35,707 nt of DNA from an uncultured Lysobacteraceae bacterium (GCA_946480825.1 CAMLLG010000041.1:1-35707), one strand, 5' to 3'; positions 22,008 to 31,195 are shown, counted from the stretch's first letter. Numbers and translations: made by a program. The notes: a model not told the origin generated them from the sequence alone.

Positions 22008-23612
22008 ATGGGCGGCGTGAGCGAGAAAACCCTCGGTAACGGCAACAAGGTCCATCTGGCGAGCTGGGAAGATCTGACGCCGCCGGACCATGGCCTGGAC
22101 CTGCAGTCGAAGCCCTGGAACGAACGCAGTCCGCGCAAGGAGATGCGGTTCTACGATTCGACCGTCGAGTACATGCGCAACGACTGGGCCACCCAGAACA
22201 TGCGCACCGTGCATGCCGATCTCGGCGGCAAACAGGTGCTGCTGTTCCACAGCCCCGCCACCGACACCTGGCATACCACCGACGCGCTCGACATCGACCA
22301 CAGGACGCCGTGGAAGCAGCATCTGAGCGGTCTCGGCGTGAACAACGGCGCCGATGCGCTGATGGCCTACAACGACGTCGGCAACCTGCGCATGCTGCCG
22401 TCGGTGCACAACCGCGCCCGCGATAGCGCCGACGATCTGCTGCGGCAGTACGGGCAGGATTCGCCGCAGTGGAAACAGTGGGTCAACGAACGGTTCGCGT
22501 TCGACAACAGCATCCAGATCCGCGATTTCGATCCCGAAACCGACGGCGCGCGGCGCACCAGGACCACGCTCAACCAGACCTGGACCGAAGAGAACACCCG
22601 CTCCGAACTGAAGTTCGACAAGAGGGTGGTCGAGCAGTGGTTCGAGAGCGAGCTGAAGCGGCAGTACGCCGGCAGCGTCAACATCGCCAGCGACGACGGC
22701 GGGACCCGGTGGCAAGTGCCGCTGTTCCGCTGCGCCGCGACCGGCCAACTCGTGACCCGCGACGCCTTCGACATCGATCACGTGGTGCCGTTCGAACAGC
22801 TCAACAAGAAGATGCTCGAACTGCATCCGAACGGAGTGAGCAAGGCCGATGCCCTCAACGCCTACAACGACACCAGCAACCTGCGCCTGGTCGGGCGCAG
22901 CGCCAACAGCTCGCACGAATGGGAAATCGTCCAGGACGGCGGCTATCGCGACAAGGTCGCCCCGAAGATCGGCGGCGAGTTCGACGGCTTCATCGAGAAG
23001 AGCGGCCCGATGGATCCGCAGGTGCAGCAGCGCCTGCGCGAGGCGATCGTCGAACTGCGGGTGGGACAGCAGATGATGACCGAACAGCATTGGGCGCGGA
23101 CCCATGCGCCGTCGAAGCAGCCGCCGCCGCAGGACCTGCAGCAGGGCATGCCGCCGCCGATCGGTCCGCTGCTCAATCATTCCAGCCATACCGACCATCC
23201 GATGTACCTGAAGATCGTGTCCGATCTGGCCGGACTCGATCCGCAGCAGCGGGTGTTCAACGCCGAGCAGCGCGAGACCATGGCCTCGTCGCTGGTGGTG
23301 ATGGCCAAGCATCACGGCATGACCGGCATCGATCGCGTCCAGGGCTTCGACGACCACGGCAAGCCTTCGGTCAAGCTGTCGTTCGACGGCGGCAGCATGT
23401 CCGCGCCGCAGATGACCTGGCTTTCGATCGAGGAGGGGCTGAAGAACCGCTCGGTGACCGCGAACACGGGTGCGCTGGAATTGATGGCGCATCATCGCGA
23501 GCAGGTGCAACAGCAGTCGCTCAACAGCCAGCGGTCGCAGACCGTCGACGTGCAGTTGCCGCCGCCGAACGATCCGGGCCAGACCGGTCGGCAACCGTCG
23601 CGACATTTCTGA
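22008..23612 (+). CDS. Predicted T4SS effector 2: two HNH nuclease modules and one XVIPCD-like domain
   Basis: 534 residues. AAGGAG (21995-22000) sets the ATG at 22008. It is a paralogue of effector 1 throughout; both begin with a [KT]LxxGxxVxLASWED block. Seen: module 1 with ALDIDH (D97/H98), AYNDVGNLRML (N122, N126) and HNRARD (N135). Module 2 has AFDIDH (D257/H258), YNDTSNLRLV (N287, N291) and RSANSSHEWE. In module 1 the usual aspartate before NLR is a glycine. A linker of about 80 residues rich in P and Q follows. From about 388 to the end is one XVIPCD-like domain (THPDH-like SSHTDHPMYLKIV, then GMTGIDRVQGF). It has a Q-rich tail (REQVQQQSLNSQ). No signal peptide. Likely an injected antibacterial nuclease. 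Its stop is 13 bp from the convergent STAS-like gene. Confidence 0.8.
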   Translation: MGGVSEKTLGNGNKVHLASWEDLTPPDHGLDLQSKPWNERSPRKEMRFYDSTVEYMRNDWATQNMRTVHADLGGKQVLLFHSPATDTWHTTDALDIDHRTPWKQHLSGLGVNNGADALMAYNDVGNLRMLPSVHNRARDSADDLLRQYGQDSPQWKQWVNERFAFDNSIQIRDFDPETDGARRTRTTLNQTWTEENTRSELKFDKRVVEQWFESELKRQYAGSVNIASDDGGTRWQVPLFRCAATGQLVTRDAFDIDHVVPFEQLNKKMLELHPNGVSKADALNAYNDTSNLRLVGRSANSSHEWEIVQDGGYRDKVAPKIGGEFDGFIEKSGPMDPQVQQRLREAIVELRVGQQMMTEQHWARTHAPSKQPPPQDLQQGMPPPIGPLLNHSSHTDHPMYLKIVSDLAGLDPQQRVFNAEQRETMASSLVVMAKHHGMTGIDRVQGFDDHGKPSVKLSFDGGSMSAPQMTWLSIEEGLKNRSVTANTGALELMAHHREQVQQQSLNSQRSQTVDVQLPPPNDPGQTGRQPSRHF

Positions 23613-23625
23613 CGCGCTCGAGGTT

Positions 23626-24051
23626 TCAGTCGTCGGCCGAGCCGAAATGGATCCAGCGTTCCGCGGTCGCGGCATCGGCGAAGATCCGGACGTTGATGCC
23701 CTGCGAGCGGGCGAGGATCTCCCCGTGTTCGACCGCCGACATGAATTCGGCGGTCGGTTCCACCACCGCGATGCGCTCGAACGCGTCGGCCAGATCGCGG
23801 AAGGCATGCGCGAGTTCGGCCAGTTCTTCCGGCGTGGCCGGGCGGCCCTTCTTGCGATCGATCACCAGCAGTTTGCGACACTGCCGCGCGTGCGCGGTGC
23901 GCACGATCTCGCGCCAGTACGCCACCCGCACCGGCTGCGCGTCGACGTCGCCCTCGACCCGCGCCTTGAGAATGTCGCCGTCGACCGTGCAGTCGAGCCG
24001 ATACGCCGGCTCGGCGGTCGTCGTCGGCGGTGTCCCGTGCAGGTCGTTCAT
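23626..24051 (-). CDS. STAS/SpoIIAA-like small protein
   Basis: 141 residues, cytoplasmic. Seen: a single alpha/beta domain. A first pair of strands (AYRLDCTVDGDILKARVEGD) is followed by a helix with VAYWREIVRTAHARQC. Next comes the strand KLLVIDRKKG, then ELAELAHAFRDLADAF. The end has a strand-helix (INVRIFADAATAERWI). This is the pattern of SpoIIAA/STAS-like regulators, which bind partner proteins; the serine usually phosphorylated in anti-anti-sigma factors is not obvious. No strong Shine-Dalgarno. It lies end to end with effector 2 and divergent from the beta-helix gene. I considered it as an immunity protein for effector 2, but opposite orientation and the family make this weak. Confidence 0.75.
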   Translation of the reverse strand: MNDLHGTPPTTTAEPAYRLDCTVDGDILKARVEGDVDAQPVRVAYWREIVRTAHARQCRKLLVIDRKKGRPATPEELAELAHAFRDLADAFERIAVVEPTAEFMSAVEHGEILARSQGINVRIFADAATAERWIHFGSADD

Positions 24052-24140
24052 CGTTGATCGCTCATCGGCATCCCGCGACGCGTCGTCCCCGGGCGGACCG
24101 CGCCAGCATACGCCGAGACCGATGTCCGCGATGGTTTCGC

Positions 24141-24156
24141 TGTGATCGTTTTCACG
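24141..24156. promoter_or_regulatory. Candidate CRP/Clp-type binding site
   Basis: TGTGA-TCGTTT-TCACG matches the consensus TGTGA-N6-TCACA at 9 of 10 positions. It lies 86 bp upstream of the beta-helix gene start and 89 bp from the start of the divergent STAS-like gene. In Xanthomonads the CRP-like regulator Clp controls extracellular enzymes. Confidence 0.55.
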
Positions 24157-24242
24157 GACGTGTCCGCGGCATGTGCCATGCTGGTCGCCGGTGACGCGGG
24201 GGGCGCACCGGTGCGGTCATCGTCCCAATTCAGGAGCCTCCC

Positions 24243-25748
24243 GTGTCCAAGCGCCTCGTTCTCCCGCTCGTGTCGATCTCCCTCGCGCTGTCGCCCGTCG
24301 CCGCCGAGGCCCGCACCTGGACCGTCGGCCCCAGCGGCCGCGACTACACCCAGTTGGCCATCCTGTTCGGCGAGCGGGATCTGGCGCCGGGGGACATCGT
24401 CGAAGTCGACGGCAACGCCACCTACGGCAGCGCGGTGGTCGGCGAGAACGACGGCGGCACGCCCGACAATCCGGTGATCATCCGTTGGCGCCGGGTCGCC
24501 GGTGCCGCACGCCCGGTGCTGCAGGGCGGCGTCCACACGATCAAGTTCCAGCGCTCGAACCACGTGGTGTTCGAGGGGTTCGAGGTGCGCGGCGGCAGCA
24601 GCACCTGCGTCTTCAGCGAAGCCCACGACATCACCGTGCGCGACGCCGTCATTCACGCCTGTCCGGGCCACGGCATCCTCGGCGCGGATCTCAACTCCGG
24701 CTCGTTCACGCTGGAATACAGCGAGATCCACGACGCCGGGTCCGGCAGCACGCGACACCCGATCTACATGCAGTCCGACGAGATGGCCTATCCGGGCGCG
24801 GTGTTCCGCATGCGCTACAACTACGTGCACGACGGCAACGGCGGCAATCTGCTGAAGAACCGGCATGAGCGCGCGGAAATCCATTCCAACTGGTTCGAGG
24901 GATCGGTCTATCAGGAGATCGAACTGATCGGCCCGGACTGCGAGACCCAGGCCAGCGGCTGGACGCGCGGCACCCGGCGCGAGGACGCCGAACTGCTGAA
25001 CAACGTCATCGTCCACACCTCGACCAGTTGGCCGCACGCGATCCGCATCGGCGGCGACCTCAACGGCAGCAGCGACGGCCGCGTGCGCATGGTCGGCAAC
25101 ACCATCCTGTTCGACCGGCCCGGCAGCGCCACCGCGGTGTACGTGCAGCTCGGCGCGGGCAGCGTGGAAATGCACAACAACGCGATTTACCAGACCGGGG
25201 GCGCGGCGCCTGCGATCCTGCGCGAGAACACGTCCGCCGACGCGCCGGTGTGCGCGCCGTTCTCGACCGCGCCCTGGAGCGGCGCGCGCCGGGTGGCCGG
25301 CACTCGCAACTGGGTGCAACCCAATGCGACCTTCGTGCCGCCGGAGTGGGCCGCCACCGCGACCGGCACCAATCCGGGCTTCCGCGACATCGCCGCGCGC
25401 AATCTGCGCCCGCTCGCGGGCAGTCCGCTGCGCAATGCCGGCAGCAACCGGCCGCCGTCTCCGGCGACGTTCCCGATGCCGTGGCCCTTGCCGCAGGTGA
25501 CCTACGATCCGCCGCTGCGGACCAAGCTCGCGGTCGGCGACCGGCGGGCGCGGATCCCGCAGGGCTTCTTCACCGTGGACATCGGCGCGCTGGAGGAAGT
25601 GGACATCGACAGCCTGATCGGGCCGTTCGCGTTGCCGGGCGCGTCGCCGCTGCTGCGTCCGCGTCCGTCGGCGACGTCGCCTGTGCCTCCGCCGGTGAAG
25701 CGGCGATGCGATCTGGCCTGCGTGCGTCTCGGCGGATCGAAACGGTAG
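24243..25748 (+). CDS. Secreted right-handed parallel beta-helix protein
   Basis: 501 residues, exported (MSKRLVLPLVSISLALSPVAA). The GTG at 24243 follows AGGAG (24232-24236). Seen: the characteristic start TWTVGPSGRDYTQLAILFGE and repeated short-strand turns with N/D/G at regular spacing (HVVFEGFEVRGGSSTCVF, HDITVRDAVIHACPGHGI, LEYSEIHDAGSGS, VRMVGNTILFDRPGS, VEMHNNAIYQTGG). The fold is that of pectate lyases and alginate/chondroitinase-B-like lyases; the active-site residues could not be assigned. The C-terminus carries a proline-rich stretch (PRPSATSPVPPP) and a short cysteine pair (RRCDLACVR), perhaps an anchor. It is probably a polysaccharide-modifying or -binding surface protein. The CRP/Clp-like site upstream suggests catabolite- or Clp-linked control. 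Confidence 0.85.
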   Translation: MSKRLVLPLVSISLALSPVAAEARTWTVGPSGRDYTQLAILFGERDLAPGDIVEVDGNATYGSAVVGENDGGTPDNPVIIRWRRVAGAARPVLQGGVHTIKFQRSNHVVFEGFEVRGGSSTCVFSEAHDITVRDAVIHACPGHGILGADLNSGSFTLEYSEIHDAGSGSTRHPIYMQSDEMAYPGAVFRMRYNYVHDGNGGNLLKNRHERAEIHSNWFEGSVYQEIELIGPDCETQASGWTRGTRREDAELLNNVIVHTSTSWPHAIRIGGDLNGSSDGRVRMVGNTILFDRPGSATAVYVQLGAGSVEMHNNAIYQTGGAAPAILRENTSADAPVCAPFSTAPWSGARRVAGTRNWVQPNATFVPPEWAATATGTNPGFRDIAARNLRPLAGSPLRNAGSNRPPSPATFPMPWPLPQVTYDPPLRTKLAVGDRRARIPQGFFTVDIGALEEVDIDSLIGPFALPGASPLLRPRPSATSPVPPPVKRRCDLACVRLGGSKR

Positions 25749-25948
25749 GCCCGCCGATCGCAGCATCTTCTCCGGCATTCGCCTGCTTCGCGCAGGACAC
25801 CTGATGCCTGCGGGGTTGTTTCAGCGAAGGGTCGATTGACCTCCTGCGGAGGTTGTGATGCTGTGTGCGCGGAGTCTGTGGCAGGGGATGCCATGAACGA
25901 TCGAAGCACGCAACCGGAACCTGACGAGCGGTGTCCAGAGGGCGCCAC

Positions 25949-26962
25949 ATGCTGAGTCGCCTGCGGAAACTATTCGGCGGTGGGGCGACGCCGGCCACCG
26001 CGGCGCTCGCGGATGGATTCGCGCCGGTGGACATGCACTGGTACGACGACACGCGCCTGCCGCTGCCGGTGTGGGACGCGATCGAGATGCCCTCGGATGC
26101 GGATGCATCGCCCGCCGGACGCGACGCGTTCCGTACCGCCGTCGCCGGCCATTGGCTGCAGGCGATGGCGGCTCGGCTCGGCGGGAGATACCGGATCCAT
26201 GCGTCGATGGACTTCCTGCTGTTGTCCGCGCTCGACGACCGCCCAGTCGAGGTGTTCCTGCAGTTCTGCCAGTCGGTGCGGCGACGGATCGTGCGCAATC
26301 TCGACGGGATCGCGGTCGCGCGCAGCGACGGCAAGCATGTGGTCATGGTGTTCGCCGACGAAGACACGTATTACGACTACGTCAGTCATTACTACCCGGA
26401 CGACGGCGGCGAATACGCGATGTCCTCGGGCATGTTCGTGCATGGCGGTTACGGGCATTTCGCGCTGTACGAGGGTGGCATGGAAGAGATGCAGCCGACC
26501 ATCGCCCACGAGCTGACCCATTGCCTGTTGTCGCACCTGCCGATTCCCGCCTGGCTCAACGAAGGCCTGGCGGTGAACACCGAGCATGCGTTGTTCCCGC
26601 GCCTGGGCGATCCGGGTTACGCGCTCTATCGTCCGGAGGAGATCCGGGCCAAGCATGCCGCGTTCTGGAACGAAGAGACCATCCAGGAATTCTGGTCGGG
26701 GAAATCCTTCTTGCGCGCGGACGACGGCAACCTGCTGTCCTACGATCTGGCCAAGCGGATCGTCGCCACCGCGGCGCGCGCGGAGGACGCCTTCCGCGCC
26801 TTCGTCGTGGACGCCGATCGCCGTGACGCCGGCCTGTCCGCCGAAGACTGGCTGGGACATCCGCTGGAGCATCTGGTGATCGCGATGCTGGGCCGCGGCG
26901 ACTGGCGTCCGGACCCGTCGCGCTGGCGCGAAGGCATCGAGGGCGGCCAGTTCAGAGGTTGA
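25949..26962 (+). CDS. Gluzincin-type metalloprotease-like protein
   Basis: 337 residues from the ATG at 25949 (AGAGGG about 8 nt upstream); a GTG at 25931 is an alternative. No signal peptide. Seen: a zinc-binding HExxH at residues 187-191 (IAHELTHCLL) and a downstream third ligand in WLNEGLAV (E205), the gluzincin arrangement. It follows a region with YGHFALYEGGMEEMQP. The N-terminus has a possible short basic amphipathic helix (MLSRLRKLFGGG). The length fits small zinc peptidases of DUF1570/peptidase-MA type. The function in the cell is unknown. The gene is flanked by non-coding DNA and lies between a surface beta-helix protein and effector 3. Confidence 0.82.
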   Translation: MLSRLRKLFGGGATPATAALADGFAPVDMHWYDDTRLPLPVWDAIEMPSDADASPAGRDAFRTAVAGHWLQAMAARLGGRYRIHASMDFLLLSALDDRPVEVFLQFCQSVRRRIVRNLDGIAVARSDGKHVVMVFADEDTYYDYVSHYYPDDGGEYAMSSGMFVHGGYGHFALYEGGMEEMQPTIAHELTHCLLSHLPIPAWLNEGLAVNTEHALFPRLGDPGYALYRPEEIRAKHAAFWNEETIQEFWSGKSFLRADDGNLLSYDLAKRIVATAARAEDAFRAFVVDADRRDAGLSAEDWLGHPLEHLVIAMLGRGDWRPDPSRWREGIEGGQFRG

Positions 26963-27178
26963 TGCCGAACCGCATCGCTGTCGGTGAACCCATCGCGCGG
27001 ACTTCGCCCGCACCGCTCCTCGGCGATGCCGCGCAGGTTCGTCACGACATCGGATGAACCCGTCGGCATATGCCAGGGCCGGGTCTCAGGATGTACATTG
27101 CGTACCTTCGGGTTGCCGCCAGGCTCCGACCGCTCGCGACGAGCGAGTGCCCCATCCAGTACCGACGAGGAAAGGACC

Positions 27179-28789
27179 ATGCCCACGGATGACATCGAAC
27201 TGTTGAGTGGCTACACCGTCAAGATCGCGCACACCGACGAGTTGCAGCCGACACAGCACGGCGAGGGCTACGACAACCAGTGGAAGCAGACCAAGGGCCG
27301 CACCGGTCTGAGCTTCTACGACTCCACCGTCGATTACATGCGCAACGAATGGGTCGGGATCCCCGGCAACATGCGCAGTGCCGAAGAGACCATCGAAGAC
27401 AAGAAGCTGCTGCTGTTCTTCGACGAACGGACCCGGACCTGGAATTCGGCCGAAGCCCTGGACGTCGACCACAAGCAGCCGTGGCTGCAACATTTCCATG
27501 ACCTCGAAGGATGGTCCAAGAGCGACGCGATGCTGTGCTACAACGACGTCGACAACCTGCGCATGGTGTCCGCCACCTACAACCGCTCGCGCACGCCCGC
27601 CGACAAGATCATCGACGAACACGGCGCCGACTCGCCGGAGTGGCGCGACTGGGTCCAGAAGAAGATGCGGTTCGACGTCGACAAGGAGTATCCGGCCTAC
27701 GACGTCGCCACCGATGGCACCACCCGCAACAAGAAGACCACGGAAGCGGAGTGGACCAGGGGCGTCGATCGCGAAGGTCTCAACTTCGATCCCGGCATCA
27801 AGAAGGTCTGGTTGCAGCACGCGCTGAAGGAAGCCTACGCCGGCGACGTGACGGTTCCCGACCCCGATTATCCGGACGATCGCAGTCGCGATCATTCCGT
27901 GCAGTTGTTCAAGTGCGCCGCGACCGGACAGTTCGTGACGATGGGCGGCCTCGACATCGATCACAAGATCACCTTCGCCGAAAAGCTCGGCGAGATGCTG
28001 GAGCAGAATCGGCTGCAGCGCGAACAGGCGGAGTTGCTGGGTCTGGACGCGGTGCCGCCGATCACCAAGGCGCAGGTGATGGATCTGTACAACGATCCGG
28101 ACAATCTGCGGCTGATGTCGCGCTCCGCCAACAGTTCCCACGAATGGGAAGTCGGCCTCGACGGTCAGCTGTACGATCCGGTGTTCGACGATTACGAATA
28201 CGCCACCCCGGAGCCCAGGCCGGTCGTCGAGGACGACGACGAAGCGCCGATCCAGTACGAGGACGATGCGCCGCAGATCAATCTCAAGAAGCGCGGGCGC
28301 AGCGACGAAGATGCGCCGAAGCCCAGCCTGGACGACGGCAACGTATCGGAGCCGGTCACCAAGCGCGACAAACCCGCCGTCGATCCCGCGACGATCGACC
28401 CGCGCGAGGCCGCGCTGCTCAACCTGCAGGGGCGCGATTTCGAGATGTATCAGAAGATCGTCGGCGAAATCGGCAAACTCGATCCCGCGGAGACCGGCCC
28501 GCTCACCGACAAACAGCGCGAGAACCTGGCGATGTCGCTGGTGTCCTTCGCGCGCCAGGGCGGGCTCAACCAGGTCGATCATGTGGTGACGTTCAACGAG
28601 ACCGGCCGGCATCCCATCCTGTTCGCGGTGCAGGGTCCGCTCGATGAGGACACCGGCAAGGCCTGGGTGCCGATCGACCGGTTCAAGCATCAGCCGATGG
28701 AAGTGACCGCGCAGTTGCTGGCGGATCATCCGTCTCCGATCAAGGAAGAGCCGCAGCATCTGCGGACGACCGCATCGCATGTGCTCTGA
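27179..28789 (+). CDS. Predicted T4SS effector 3: two HNH nuclease modules and one XVIPCD-like domain
   Basis: 536 residues. AGGAAAGGA (27168-27176) sets the ATG at 27179; an upstream in-frame start at 26984 has no ribosome-binding site. It is a paralogue of effectors 1 and 2. Seen: module 1 with ALDVDH (D97/H98), YNDVDNLRMV (N122, N126) and YNRSRT (N135). Module 2 has GLDIDH (D261/H262), YNDPDNLRLM (N305, N309) and RSANSSHEWE. A long charged linker (EDDDEAP, then KKRGRSDEDAPK) separates them from an XVIPCD-like end (about 412-536: FEMYQKIVGEIGKLDP, GGLNQVDHVVTF, FAVQGPLDE). The tail is less Q-rich than in effectors 1 and 2. Probably an injected antibacterial nuclease. A thioredoxin gene follows 18 bp later. 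Confidence 0.8.
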   Translation: MPTDDIELLSGYTVKIAHTDELQPTQHGEGYDNQWKQTKGRTGLSFYDSTVDYMRNEWVGIPGNMRSAEETIEDKKLLLFFDERTRTWNSAEALDVDHKQPWLQHFHDLEGWSKSDAMLCYNDVDNLRMVSATYNRSRTPADKIIDEHGADSPEWRDWVQKKMRFDVDKEYPAYDVATDGTTRNKKTTEAEWTRGVDREGLNFDPGIKKVWLQHALKEAYAGDVTVPDPDYPDDRSRDHSVQLFKCAATGQFVTMGGLDIDHKITFAEKLGEMLEQNRLQREQAELLGLDAVPPITKAQVMDLYNDPDNLRLMSRSANSSHEWEVGLDGQLYDPVFDDYEYATPEPRPVVEDDDEAPIQYEDDAPQINLKKRGRSDEDAPKPSLDDGNVSEPVTKRDKPAVDPATIDPREAALLNLQGRDFEMYQKIVGEIGKLDPAETGPLTDKQRENLAMSLVSFARQGGLNQVDHVVTFNETGRHPILFAVQGPLDEDTGKAWVPIDRFKHQPMEVTAQLLADHPSPIKEEPQHLRTTASHVL

Positions 28790-28807
28790 CGCCGCGCGGG
28801 GAGAACC

Positions 28808-29128
28808 GTGACTTACACCGCCGCCTACGCCGACCACGAACCCTCGCGCGGCGAAGTCGATGCGCTGTCGGGCATCACCGTGCTGGAGTTTGGCGCGCCG
28901 TGGTGCCCGCACTGCATCGGCGCGCAGCCGCTGATCGAAGCGGTGCTCGCCGGTCGCGACGACGTGCGCCATCTCAAGATCGAGGACGGTCCCGGGCGTC
29001 CGCTCGGGCGTTCCTATCGCGTCAAGCTGTGGCCGAGCGTGCTGGTGCTGCGCGACGGCGAAGAACGCGCCCGCGCGGTGCGCCCGACGACGCGCGAAGA
29101 ACTCGTGCGCGCGTTGGCCGAGGCTTGA
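28808..29128 (+). CDS. Thioredoxin-family protein
   Basis: 106 residues, cytoplasmic. The GTG at 28808 follows GGGGAGA. Seen: a single thioredoxin fold with the active site WCPHC (C33 and C36) after VLEFGAP, and the cis-proline loop KLWPSVLVLRDG. It is likely a disulphide reductase or oxidoreductase. The active site CPHC is like that of DsbA rather than CGPC of thioredoxin, but there is no signal peptide. It follows effector 3 by 18 bp and may be co-transcribed. Whether it helps unfold or refold the effector is speculation. Confidence 0.88.
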   Translation: MTYTAAYADHEPSRGEVDALSGITVLEFGAPWCPHCIGAQPLIEAVLAGRDDVRHLKIEDGPGRPLGRSYRVKLWPSVLVLRDGEERARAVRPTTREELVRALAEA

Positions 29129-29544
29129 GAGCCCGTTCGAGCAGGAATGTTCCGATGGCATCGTGAGGACGGCCCGATTTCTCACGGGGCCTCCGGTGAC
29201 ACATCGGACCGCTCGATCGATGCTTCGAAACATTTCGGACAGGTTCCGAGTCGCGTCGTCGCTGCATGATGCGCGCGATGCCGAAATCGTCGCATCGGAT
29301 TCGTGAAGGTTGTGTAGCGTTCAGCCGTGTCCCGCGGCCACGGCATTCAGTTTGTTCCGCGCGAAGCCCGTCGTTACGTACGTGACGACGCGCGCCTAGC
29401 GCGAGCCATCGTCGAGCGGGTTAAGACCGTGTTGCGTTCACGTTCGCGGCATGGATTCGATTCATCCGCGAATTCGCATGGTGGACCCCGATGGATGCCG
29501 AGACGCGGCATCGATCTTTCCCTAGCCATTGCGGAGTCACCGAC
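29129..29544. other. Non-coding stretch with one palindrome
   Basis: 416 bp without a credible gene. It holds the near-palindrome at 29370-29389 and presumably the promoter of the EF-hand gene; no clear -35/-10 pair was found. Confidence 0.4.
29370..29389. promoter_or_regulatory. Near-perfect 20-bp palindrome
   Basis: GTCGTTACGTACGTGACGAC, symmetrical apart from one base pair. It lies about 155 bp upstream of the EF-hand gene. A candidate operator; the binding protein is unknown. Confidence 0.3.
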
Positions 29545-29931
29545 ATGCACAAGCGTTCCGACCTCATCCTTCCCGGCCTGAGCGTGGCCTTTGCCGCGAT
29601 CTTCGCCGCCTCCACCGCCGCGGCGCAGACCAGCGAGCCGCCGAAGAGCGAAACCGAAACCGCGCAGCAGACCACCGTCCCGCAGAACACCGCCCCGCAG
29701 AGCGCGCAGGGCACGCCCGCCGATGCGGCCGCGCCGCAGAAGAAATCCTGGTCCGATCTCGACACCGACAAGGACGGCAACCTCAGCAAGACCGAGGCCG
29801 CGTCCATCCCGTCGCTGCAGGCCGTGTTCGACAAGGCCGATGCCAACGCCGACGGTGCCCTGACGGGCGACGAATACAAGACCTATCTGGCGGTGAACGG
29901 CCAGCCGTCGCCGACCAAGCCGAAGAAGTGA
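29545..29931 (+). CDS. Exported EF-hand protein
   Basis: 128 residues, exported (signal peptide MHKRSDLILPGLSVAFAAIF, cleavage near TAAAQ). The ATG at 29545 has GGAG upstream. Seen: a disordered spacer rich in T, Q, P and E (about residues 28-66), then two EF-hand loops, D73-E84 (DTDKDGNLSKTE) and D99-E110 (DANADGALTGDE), both with complete calcium ligands. The end is basic (PTKPKK). It is likely a periplasmic calcium-binding protein. The family is common in Xanthomonadaceae; its partner is unknown. A GNRA-loop hairpin after the stop may end the transcript. Confidence 0.88.
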   Translation: MHKRSDLILPGLSVAFAAIFAASTAAAQTSEPPKSETETAQQTTVPQNTAPQSAQGTPADAAAPQKKSWSDLDTDKDGNLSKTEAASIPSLQAVFDKADANADGALTGDEYKTYLAVNGQPSPTKPKK

Positions 29932-29975
29932 CCCTGCGCGGTCACACGGCACGCGACGCCGTGGTTCCGCGGCGT

Positions 29976-29999
29976 ACGGAGGCCCGCAAGGGCCTTCGT
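29976..29999 (+). terminator. Candidate terminator hairpin
   Basis: ACGGAGGCCC-GCAA-GGGCCTTCGT, a 10-bp stem with one G-T pair and a GNRA loop, 45 bp after the EF-hand stop. The T-run is short, so it may only stall or protect the transcript. Confidence 0.45.
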
Positions 30000-30085
30000 T
30001 CACATGCACCACCGAAGGTCGGTTGCTCTCGGAGCCCGTCTGGTCCGATGACATCGGTCGAGGGGTCCGAGCCGTCACCGGAGCC

Positions 30086-30187
30086 CTTGTAAAAGCGACG
30101 CAAGTCGCGACGATCTACGGACAGTCTTGACCAGCCTTCGGCTGTTGAAAGCCTGTAAGCGGTCGGGACTTGCGTCGTTCCCACAGG
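30086..30187. repeat. REP family C inverted pair
   Basis: AGCGACGCAAGTCGCGACG (30094-30112) and, inverted, CGGTCGGGACTTGCGTCGTT (30160-30179) with matching flanks. It resembles the GGGAGCGACGYAAGTCGCGA repeat seen in many Xanthomonadaceae. It differs from family A. The stretch 29932-30268 holds this pair and the terminator hairpin. Confidence 0.7.
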
Positions 30188-30268
30188 GTGTTGCCCGATT
30201 CGACAAACGCGGATTGTCGCCCACTTCCATCTGATCGAGAGACGCCTCGCCGATATTCCAGCAGGCGC

Positions 30269-31195
<927 letters not shown>

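Noticed and set aside
18311..22138. A 1275-codon minus-strand open frame over effector 1 and beyond
   Set aside because: It crosses the real sheath gene in another frame and effector 1 on the other strand; composition is that of an antisense frame.
26984..27178. In-frame extension of effector 3 upstream of 27179
   Set aside because: No ribosome-binding site and no similarity to the starts of effectors 1 and 2, which begin directly before the shared first block.
28808..29128. Thioredoxin gene considered as immunity to effector 3
   Set aside because: It is a clear thioredoxin with an active-site WCPHC and has no counterpart beside effectors 1 and 2; linkage alone is weak evidence.
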